Source: Antedon bifida
Lineage: Eukaryota; Echinodermata; Crinoidea; Comatulida; Antedonidae
DNA length: 64,000 nucleotides
Reading direction: 5' to 3'
Assembly (NCBI GenBank): GCA_963402885.1
Contig: OY727095.1
Span: forward strand, 11,723,001 to 11,787,000
The position numbers were made by a program, and so were the translations under genes. The notes below the pieces were generated by a model, which was not told where the DNA came from, searched no databases, and saw only the letters and a list, made by a program, of their open reading frames with translations. The stretch's first letter is position 1. The number at the start of each line of letters is the position of its first letter. Positions 39,201 to 51,200 of this stretch are shown here, in pieces.

Positions 39201-42200
39201 AGGATGGTTTAAAAACAAAGCAAGTACTATACATAGCAAAATTTTCCCTACTAGAGGGTGAGCTCGCTTCGCTCGCTCCCCCTCTAGGAAGTGTATAGTA
39301 GGCGATGGTTCTCGGAATGATAATGTTCTTCTTTTACGTTTTCTGTCGGTTACCATTATTGAAAATGCTTGACATTCGTAAAACTAAACTATTCTGTTTC
39401 ACAGTGTCTTGATAATGATTAATAACATTTTAAAGTATAGTCTTTATTATTTGGTAGGGCCCTTATAGGGCGGAGGTGGGGAGGCGGAGTTCATTTGACT
39501 CAAGGGAGGGGCTTATTCGAGGGATATATGTTAAATTTTTTAGTTTTAATAATATGGTAAAATTTATAATCAAATGAAATCCTCTATCTAATAGATATGA
39601 AAAGTGGTAAAAAAGAAATAACAAATGCTTGGTAAATTGTAGATAACAGTGCGATGAATGTGGTGATTATTATTCAAAGTGATGTTTTATTGGAGAGGCG
39701 TTTATTCAAATAAATATCATCCTAATAAGTATTAATACATTATTTAATTTAAACATCTTTTGAAACTAACTGCCGTGACAGAGTGGGCCATTTCGGTCCT
39801 AACAGGACACAGATAGCCTACAGTTATTCCTGCCAGCTTACTTAATAAAACTCAGCTATCGGGATTTCACTCGATTAATGTCTTATCATCAAATCTCCCT
39901 ATGTAATTTTATAATACTATTCCCCACAATATATTCTGATTCTTTATGGCGTATATTTAATTTGATCTTTATTAATTTGCAGTATAATTTTATATTATAT
40001 ATATATATTTTTATTTTATATTTATATTTTTTAACTACTGTACCTTTCACACGCGCGGTCCGTTCCTAAAATAAACAAAAAACTAAAATGGCTATGAATA
40101 ATGGCCAACTTAAGCTCCAGTCCTACTATAGTATCTATTTTTTTCTTCCGTCTTCCAAAGGGACACTGTATTGATTGATGGAAAGTGCCTGTTTCCAGTC
40201 ACCTTTAGGGTCAAATCTATTATTTTAACTGCTCCCTTGTGTATAAAAGAGAGAAAATAGTTGAACTTATCATAAACCCGGAAATAACTTGACCGCCAAG
40301 AATTGAAATTGAGTAGAAAATCTACTGTTGAAATAATAAATGTTGTTAAAAAACTCTTTATAATATCTTGCTAAGATAGAAATATGGAAAAATAGCGTTG
40401 AACTGCACATTAATGTTATCAAATCTACGTTTCGCGGTACATCTGAGATAGATAAGGTAGGTATCCAAGGCGGAGATTTGTACCGAAGTTTTTGCATTGT
40501 GCTCGCCTATGTCAGAATTAACCATAATTTATATATAGATAGTAAGATTGTAATATATTATACTGTATATATAAAAAAAATCGTAATACAGACTACAGTG
40601 TTGCCAGTACTTGAAATCAGTCTCAAGTAGATTAATAAAATCAGTAATTATTAAGATGAACTACAGTAGTAGACCTACTGCAGTGTAATGCTGTACTTCA
40701 ATATTCCTACAATACTTACCTTAAAATAAATATATACCTCCAAATATATCAATAAATAGCAGTAGTAATATTAGATAGCAGGCTAAGCCTAACGAAAACT
40801 GTTTAAATACGGCTCTGTTTAATTCCTGTACAAAACTGAGCTATAACTGAAAATAAATGTCACAGATGACTAGTTTTACTTGCTTGTGAGAGAAGCCTTG
40901 ACTTGATTTGTCAAAGGAGTTTTGTGGGTGGAGCTTACTAATTTGATTGGCAGATTGATCATCCTACATTATAACATTATTTCAGGGGTTGTAACTTGTA
41001 CATAATAACCTTAATGAATTGATATCAATAAATAAATAAATGTTTTCAGAAATCACATACACTGCAGTGGTTATAAACTGTGTACTATTTATTTATCAAC
41101 ATTGAATATCAGTGTTACAGCATACAGCTACATTGTTATACTTTTATAGTGAGGAAACTATTTAGTGTCAATTAGTAGTATATTAATTACCAATTGTCAT
41201 AAGACATAATTATGTACAATTACCAATTCAATGACCCACTCTAGAAATAATGTAAATTTAACATTAGATCCAAAATTATTGTATATTACAATTTCCTTAT
41301 AATCTTTAAGAAACCCATAGGCAAAAGTACAGGATAGTAGAATAGACACCCCTGAACAGTGTATTTCCGTAGTGTTAAAACATATTTCCCCTTGTTTCAC
41401 AAGAATATGTACCCTTAATAGGGTGTCCTCTAAATAAAGGTGTCCTTTGAATAGAAGTGTTCCCAGAGGAGGTGACTCCTGAACAATGTCCCATAGGATA
41501 CTCTCAAGCAGTGGTCCAGTAATACTCCTAGATTCATATTTAAACATTAAGAGTAAGAATTTTGTATAGATGAAGAAATGTATTATAGTTGATACTCATG
41601 TGAACACTTTCATATTATCAACCACTCCTTTCCTAATTTTATAGTATCGTAAATACATATTAAAAAATTAATATACAAACAAATGCAGGAAACAATTTAA
41701 CAGGATACAATCAACTCTTCCATTCCTGGAAATACATTCTGGGTTTGGAAGAGTTCTGGTTTTTAGAAAGTTTGCAGTACAAAACGTGATTTACACGGTA
41801 TTTACATTAATAAGTCTTTAGTCTTGACGTGGCTTTACACAAGTTTTATAATCATGCCATTGGTAAATGTAATCGTTAACAATATTGAGTAATAAATCTT
41901 TTGACTACATGAATACATTTGAAATGTGATGATGTTCTTCCTCATTTATTGGGTTTTGATCATTGGCAAGAAGTTTTTTTTTACACACCTGATGAGTGAA
42001 ATAAGTATCTTATTTATGGATAGTCTTACCGATAATCTTACACCGCATTCACACGCTTGTTTGCACTGTGTAATGTAATGTAATAGCTGTGTAAAAAACT
42101 CATTAGGTTAGAGAGATATACACTTATACTATACATTGTATTATATTACAGTGTTACAATGTTGTTGTGAATCGGCGATTACATTAATTCAAATTGTGTA

Positions 42201-45200
42201 TTAGAGTTATTTTCAGATTAAATAGTGTATGAGAGAGTTATTTTTAGATTAAAGGGTGTTAACCATGTGAAACAACCTTTAACTACGGTAATACAATTCA
42301 ACATAGTGACAACATTTTTTAAAAACCTTTTTCCAAAAAAGTAATGCTCACATGATGATTGTGCTTCGATCTTTGGAAATGCTAATGTTATGTTATCTAT
42401 GTTATTTTTAGATTAAAAGATGTTCAAAAAAGTTATTTTTAGATTAAAGGGTGTAAGATATTTAGATGTTAATTAACTGATTGATTAAAAGCCTGTGGTA
42501 ATTGAGCACACTTTCCATGAGGTACTGTAGTTATATAGAAACATGATCACTGTGTTTTTAAAGTGCTATTAAATACTATGAAAGTGATTGATTTGTGTAA
42601 GAATTATTGTAATGGCGCCTAACTAGATAATACTGTTATCATTGCTTGCTATCATCTCGGCTCACTTTTCATATACAACACTACAATCATTACTATTATT
42701 TTCTTTCATTATTTCATCACATGTAAAACAAAAACATAAAACAAAAGTCCACTGACATAGTGGCAACAGAAACTGAGAGATTTATGTAATAGCTCACAAA
42801 ATCTTAAAAATATTATTAACTTTAAAATCTAAAGGACTTTTACAGGTTTAAACTACTTTCACATCTCACCCGGAATCGATCCGGCGCCCTAAGAAAAATA
42901 TCGCGAGCGTTGAGCGTGTTTTCATATTGACCACAAATTCGGTTATTAGTTGTCAAGCTAGGTCATTCATGCTCACTGATGATTAGATAAAAGAAATCAA
43001 AGTCTGCATCAGGTACATATTCAAATCGTACAAATTTGATTCATGTGCTGTTTTTTGTAATTTTTAAAAATAATTCCATCAGTTCTTGACAGAGTTACTC
43101 GATCAACTTACAAGAGGCAGTTTAATCAAGGCATGATTTTTGAAAAATGTGAACACATGAAGTACTATCATTCAAATGTTTACGATTACATGAAGAGAAA
43201 CAAGTTTAATATGTGTCATCTGTACAGGCATTTGTAGATTACGATATTAAGGTGAAAGGTAATATCTGTTTTTAGCTCAACTTTAGTTTAGTAGTTTGTA
43301 ATAAAAAAAATAATGCTTCGTGTAACTATGGAAACATCATCTAGGGACTTATATATTGGTAGTTTTATAGCTTTCAAACAAGTGGTTCAGTCAAATACAC
43401 AGAATATATTAAAAAATAAAAGATTTAGCACCATACCATACAGTCATGAGTTTACCAATAGAACACTAAAAGGAGATATTTCCCTTAAATATATAAAGTC
43501 CCATTCGCTACGTTTTTTAGATCTAATTCACAAACTACATTTAATGTACAAATAAATAATATATGGTTCTGTTGCTATAATTTTTTTCTTCTTTAAACGG
43601 TTAAAAATGTGAAAAATAAGTCGATTCTAATAATTTAACTGGCATTTGGTCAGCATTAAACTTGAAAATCCCAGTACAGTACATTTTTTTAGATGAGTAG
43701 GGGGTTACCCTGTGTACTAGATTCATTCTTAGTACTATGGATAGAATCGACACATGTGTGCATAAGAGTATACACCTAAAAATATAAATGAAGCATTGAT
43801 ATACCTATACACAAAAGAGGTATGAGTGGGCATAATAATAACCCATGCTCTACGAGTTAATTGGCCCACTAACCTTTTAAGTTGATTAGTACCCTCAGTT
43901 TTTGTAGAGTCTCGTTAAAAAGATTAAATCGCAGATAGCAATGCGGAGGTGGAGTCAGTTTTGAATTCTCTCGGTTGATGGACTCGTTGTAAGTTGTTTA
44001 TCTCCGAAATAAACTGATTTTGGTCCATTAGCTAAAGAATATAATAAGCTGTCATTGGTTTAGGCATGTCAGTCAGCTTAGATAACGCGGTGTGATTTCT
44101 TGATAACAACTCTTGAGATGTTTCTACTTATTACTCTGTAAACACAGATAAAAAGATATACCTCACAAAGTTTGAGAATGCCACATGTGTGAGGTGGACG
44201 TAAACAAAACAGCTATTAAAAGAAGGAATTGCCAGAAAGATCATCATGAAGAGAGATGACGGTTTAATAAAATTACTTGATGTAATGTTGCTTTAGTAAC
44301 ATGATTCTTTATTACCTGCATTTTATAGAAACTTGAAGATAAATCTAACGAAAACTAGATCTGATTATTAAATCAGAACAGCAGAATTACCAACTCACAA
44401 AATATATTCCACAAAAACGGCATAAATCTTGTACAACAAGAAATTGTGTACTGTTTGGTACAGGTTGATTTTGTGGGATTTTACAGATTTAAAAAAAATG
44501 TTTTGAAATAATAAACAAAGTAAACAAACTTTTGTATACCAATCAACCAAGTTATGGAACTCTAAAATGACATTAAAACAAAAACAAAAATTCATGAGAC
44601 TTTCAACTTTTAAAAACGTATATTTTTCTTCTTTTTTTTGTGCATACTATTTTAGCTATAAAATGGACTATTGAAAGTCTGATTTTATTTTTTTTAGGGA
44701 ACAATACATCCTTAAATAATGAAATCATTCATACATACAGTATGCCACAATTATTTATGTCTATACTTATGTACTAATGGCAACGTATTATTAAATGCAC
44801 ATTTGAAAAGGATCTAACATAATTACTTGTTTTTGTCTGCCATTGTAAATTATGATTTATTATTAATATCGTTTATCCCATTTATTTATCAGTATTTTCT
44901 GTCCTCAGCTTTTACAAACAGCTTTTTAACGATTCCTAAGGGAGCTAAGATTTCACAAACTGTTTGTGTGAAATTTAATTGATTTAAAAAAGTACTAAAT
45001 TATGTGTATAATTCTTATGGGTGGGCGTAAGTGTGTCATTGTTGTAACTGAAACTGCTACTACACAACCAGTGTAATCAATCGGAAGTTAAATTGTTTAT
45101 GAATTTAGTTTTAGTTGTATTTCACATTGTTTGTGTCGAAGGACATGCATTTTTTTTACTTGCTTACACTTTACAGTATTGTACAATTTTGTAAGTCTGA

Positions 45201-48200
45201 ATTTTAAGTTAAGTGTGAATGCCTGATTATTTCCACAGTCTCAATCCCCAGTCATTAAAATTCATGGTTTTAAAATATACACTTCTGTAATCAATACTGT
45301 AATCTTTAGGCATTAAACTGAATATGTTAAATTTATGCGGTCCAGTGGATTGGTTTTTGTGTATTTTTATTGCAGTACATTTCACATTTTTAGACTTCAA
45401 ATGCATTTTGAATGTTTTAATTTTTATTGTGTGGAGCAGGATGGTAAAATAGCAGTTCAGACACTTACTTAAATTGTCTCATCTTGTTGAGTGAATAATT
45501 TAATAATTTTTCAGCTCAAGATTCTAGATAATTGTTTTCACTTAAGAATTTGATAGGCAATACATCATTACCTTTTGGATTGATTAAATAAACTGTGTAA
45601 AGTCTAGCACCAAGAGCTCTAGCCTGAGATATGACTGAATCATTACTTAGATCACTAGATCGTCTTCGTAATTCAATTCTTTTTTTGTTCTTATGGTTCA
45701 TGGCAAAGTCAATACTTAATATACAGTAGATGAAAGCAGACATACAACATCGATTAAAAACCAGTCTTATTTGTTTTTAGTTAATCACATTTAAATTATT
45801 ATTATATAAGTATTCTTGCTAAAAAAAACTATAGTTCGCTAAATCTAAGACAACACTATAGAAAATCCAATCATACAATTTCTACTAAAAACTGGTCGAT
45901 CTAAAACAAGACCAAACTAGATTTGATCGATTTTTGTGTTGGTCAGCCTTAGGAAACAACCACTTTTTTAGCCTTAGAAAAAAATTATCATTTTTTCATT
46001 TAGATTGTTTTTAAACCTACTGATTTTCCATACACTATGATTACAATACAGTTAAGAATCAAGAAACAGAAAGATACAATTTTGTTTTTCTAAATTCAAA
46101 CATTTAATGCTCAGTTTATCTACAAATGTTTTAATTTTTTCTGAGATTACTTTGTTCTCATCCAAACAGTTTAGTTTGATTTATGATTCATTTTCTGCTA
46201 AAAAAGAAGAGCAAATTGATGCCATAAATTCTTTTTGTTTTGATTATAGTTGTAAATCATTTCATACCTACTAATTTCCTCTGTTCTAAATTAAACAACT
46301 TCTTGGCTATTCATTAGTAATATAGATTAGTATGACTTACACTTTATTGTGCTATAATATACGACCTGTATAATTACAGTGTATACAACCGCTCGAAACA
46401 GTCTCTTAAATAGGTCCTATCTTCCACTTTCATTAAAGATGTATTGTCCCCCAAAAACATGAAAATGAAGATTAATAAAATCAGACTTTAAAGGTTATTT
46501 TGCAGTTTTAATAAAGTTATTCACTTCTGTAAATAGAAAACAAAAAAACCCGAAGACAAACGAAACGGTTAATTTTAACCAAACACAATTGTCTGACAGT
46601 TGAAAAACTAAATTTTTTTAGGGGGACAATATATCTTTAAAAATTCAAAGCTTCATTTTGAAAGTGAAATATTATATAGTTGAACAGGCCATAAGCAGAC
46701 ATCCTTAAGTCAGTTAAGTAGAGGGTCAAAGTGCCCTCTTAATAGAGATGCTATGTCCCCCAAAGTAAGTGGTTCTAATGTTCTACCATTACTTATTGCT
46801 TCAATATAATGTTTATAATTATTTTCACTTTGTTATCAAGAGTATTGATTATATGAGACGTCCATTCCTTCTATGCGGTGCAAATTTATTCAGAGTATAA
46901 TTTAAAATTAATAGCTCTGTTTGATATGCTTCATATATAGCCAATGGGTGTGAATGCAGTAATTGAATTATAAAACAATTATCTGAATGTGTTTGTAGAA
47001 TAAATTAATATTTCTCTTGAACATTTTTTGTAGTGAAACTGTACAGTAGCTTGGTGGTTAACATGCTTGCCAATCACAAGGTGCAGGGTTCAATCCTGAT
47101 ATAGATATTTTTCTGCTTCATAGCGCCAAGTAAACCATTTAATTAAAAAAAAATGATTTTTAGACCAACCGCATTCTACTAAATTTGTGCTTTCAAATAA
47201 CCGTTTAAATTACTGGTTGGTCATTGACAAAAAACAAAAACACCCAACATTTTTCTTTTTGATATTCAAACAATTTAAATATATAAAACTTAATAAATAT
47301 CGATTATTGAGAATCATATATGAATACAATATATTTGTTTTTGTCTTTAAGGAATCGTCGTTTGAGGCAGTAATTCAACGAGATATTTCACGGACGTTCA
47401 CCGCCAATGATTATTTTAAAGAGAAAGAAGGACAGGGCCAAGATGGTCTGTACAAGATTAGCAAGGTTGGTCGGCAAAGAAACCCTGACAATATGATATC
47501 ATTTTTCATCAACATCATTACTACATTATGAAACTCATGCTTAATATTTCATACCAGCCAAAACTACAAATCCCACATAATCCTGTGTATGACATGAGAC
47601 CCCATTTACACTCAATTTGTGTGGGACCTGTGCATCCTCTAAATTTTACCTGTTTGATTGATATTAATTTTGACCAAAAATTGGATGGGGAAAAAATCGT
47701 CTTTATAAGTGAAATTGGTGTTTTCACTTGGCAAAACCTTCAAAATGGCCTATTAAAAATCTTAAGGCCAATTTACAAAGACGAATGGTAACGGTAATAC
47801 AAATATAGAATCTATGTTATTCCTTATGACCATTTACACAAAACACAGAGCAGACGGGCGATTTCCGCTCATAGTCCAGATCCCTATGTCAAAAAAAGTG
47901 CCTTCGTGTGCAGATCATGGGGAAAGTGTAAACATTGTGTTTTATGAATATTTGAATCATGGTGGTTATAAAAACCCATGTTGTCAAATTTCTAAAATTC
48001 ATCTTTGACCTCTGACCTCAATTTGAATGTTTTGACCCATTGAAATTAAAATGGTCATATCTTTGCAACGCTTAGATTAAATGAAATAATTTTTAGTGTC
48101 AAATTATTTAGGAGATGCATATTAATATTCGTTCTAATGGAAAAGTTTGTCCAAAAATGGCTGGAAGTATGATTTTTGGCATTTTTGACCTTTGACCTAC

Positions 48201-51200
48201 ATATCATATAACTCCGTAACTAACAGTTGGACACACTTTAAATAGGGCTCAAATTAATCTGAAGGTATATGTTTCTATTCAGTCTAATAAGAACTTTTTC
48301 AAGAAAATAACCCAAAATATATTTATTGACCTTTGACCTGTATTGGTACTATACATTCCTATAATCTCAAAAACTATTGGCCGTAAAAGGTTTTTTTTTG
48401 TTGAATTGTTCGAAAAATTTACATTTATATGTTGTATATAACAACATTTTATAGAAATGTAAAAGAATTCTATTTATGAACACTAACTTTGTAATTTATT
48501 AACATCACTAGCTTTTGTTATAATATTAAAATGTGTTATATATACTGATTTTAAGCACTTCACATGAATTTATCAGAATTATGTGTATTTAATATAAAGT
48601 TTTATTTTTTTGATATAAAGAAAATTTAATTATCTATCAAATAAGACCATTTTCAAATTATTATGGCTAAAACTTAATTAAATACAGGCAAAAAAGTGTA
48701 TTTTTACTTGTATGAACAGCGCCCTCAATCTTCATTTTTTCCCCAAAAATGCCACATTTTTATGTGGTTTCTATAACTTAACAGGGTATAACTTTGTTTT
48801 TTACAGTAACCAGTAATTTACATACCACATTTATAACATATGTAACATGGTGGGACCAAACCCTATTAGTCACACAGGCTATTCACCCCTTATTCTCCCT
48901 GATGCCTACTTAACTTGGAAAACTACATTCCAGAGGTGGGTCTTATTGTAAGGCTTATAAAGGAAAATTAAAGGCAGCCGTGAGTATTGACACCCCTAAG
49001 GACTTATTACTTGGCAACGAAGTTATGACCGGTAACCCAAACGACGTCATATGGCCCCCTTCTATATTAGCTATTACCAGAAAACAAGCCCATGACCAAG
49101 AAAGACAAGAGGCTATTAATTTAGCTGCTGCCCTTAATGTTAAAACGTCCCCAATCACTGATGCCCTACCACTTAAACCTTCCCCAAGATCGTCCCGAAT
49201 TGACAAGAAAAATGACAACACTACCACTGCCAACATTACCAATCATTCACCTTTGGACATCAAAACAACACCACATCAACTTGCACATCAACAAAAAGAA
49301 GATAAAACCATTAGCACTATAATACATGATAGAACTGTCCCTTTTGACCAAGTTAATTCCCATCGTGTATGCTTTTATTTGAAAGATGATATATTATTTA
49401 GAAAATGGAAATCTATTAAGACCAGTGTTCACCTTCCGGCCCAAGAACAAATCGTATTGCCCACAATTTATCGCCCGACTATACTTTCCGTAGCCCATGA
49501 CAACCCAACATCCGGCCACCTCGGTGTAAACAAAACAACACAACGTATTCTACAATCCTTTTATTGGCCAGGTATTTTTTCGGATGTTGCTACGTACTGT
49601 AGAACATGCGACATATGTCAGAAAACAGCCCATGCTAATACGTATATTAAGGCCCTCTTGAAACCCATCGAAATTGTCGGTCAACCTTTCTCCAAACCTT
49701 ATTCTCCCTGATGCCTACTTAACTTGGAAAACTACATTCCAGAGGTGGGTCTTCCAAGGACATATGAATCTCTTGGTCCAAATTTTGCAACCAAACAGTG
49801 ATTTTTAATATGTACCTATTGAGCTGTTTATCTACTTATAGGTTCATACCAAGTTCATGCAACCCAAGTCTTGTCATCGTCCATTATATAGGAGGGGGGT
49901 CAACCATTATGACTATAACTAATTTCCACAATTATTGATTACATGTTTTAACCAAAGAAATTAAAATGACATAAACTAGTATAGTATGAACATTTTCAAA
50001 CTTCGTAATAATTACCATCTATTAATTAAACAGGTCACAGAAAGATAAACATAACCATTACCCGAGTGATAAATGGTATATCCCAGCTCGCTGGCATTCA
50101 AACATAGGTATCTTAATTTTGCAATTGTGAATATAAAAAACGACATATAGAACTAAATAACACCTAATAATTGTTCCTTATATATCAAACATTAGAATGA
50201 TATAAAAATTAAAATGCTACTTACAAATTATATAATGAAAAATTAACTCCAAACTTAGCTACAATCCAACGGTCTGTCAAGTGAAGGCTTGATAACACAG
50301 GCAAACCCTATTTGAATTTTGCCGCGATTTTGAGGATTTTTTAGATTTTTTCAAAATAGAATTTGCTATTTTGACACGGTCTATTTTAAGCCAATGCTCA
50401 TAAGAAAAGTATGTAAGGAATCTATGAATATTCAGCTTTCTTTTAAGAAACTAACCAAAATGATTGGTGACATACAAGTGATCTTAAATTGCAAATAAAA
50501 CACTGTGGTACTTTAGAAAATAGGTAAAAAATTGACCTCACACTGTCAGCGGGCAATGGATGGTGAGTTTTAAAACGTAAAATGACACGTACTTTTTTTA
50601 ACTTTACAATTTCAAACATATATCATAATGTTCAGTATTGTCTACAGTTTATTTTGAGCTACTAACCAAAAGAATCCGATTTATAATAGCCGAGATATTT
50701 AGGTGGGAACATGAAAATCAAGTGTTTTGTAGAAAATCACGGTGCGAAATCAGTGGTATTCATGTCCCAGTGGAGTGTGTTGAGGCAATTTAGCTATTTC
50801 GTTGCTCAAGAGATTCATATGAAGTCAATCAGGATGTGGTACCATTTAATTAGTCATCCTTCCTGTCCCCTTAATATAAATATATGTTTTGTAGTTAAGT
50901 TAGTTAGTTCGGGTATTGATTCTTGAGACTATAACATCAGTCAGAATCATTACATTTTCACCTTGTTTTATAATATTACTTTTGATTGAATAAATATTAT
51001 ATTTTGTACATTGAATAATTTTGTGCCATCGTTATTGTCTTGGCCCTCGACACGACTACCGTTACAACATACTAGGTCAGTTTCTCAGAAAAAAATTGAG
51101 AAAAATATTCCAATAGCTTGATATTTTTGTTGAGGTTATTATGATACACACCAAAAAATATTTTAATTTTGAGCTAAAAGTCCATCTTTTTGGTTTAATA

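Larger units (their letters stand above)
32321..47351 (+). other. RABGAP1 intron 9
   Basis: About 15 kb, the largest intron. It holds an antisense GPCR gene, a tandem duplication split by a Helitron, a TTAA-flanked MITE and tRNA-like sequence, listed separately. Outside these I see AT-rich DNA without supportable genes. Confidence 0.7.

Noticed and set aside
38218-41547. A 116-codon minus-strand frame kept in both tandem copies (38218-38568, 41197-41547)
   Set aside because: The copies are nearly identical by recent duplication, so shared openness is not evidence of selection; no motif is recognised.
50731-51068. Possible solo LTR (tgt...aca, with TATA-like and AATAAA-like words)
   Set aside because: No second copy, no target duplication and no adjoining primer-binding site in the window; the ends are guesses.
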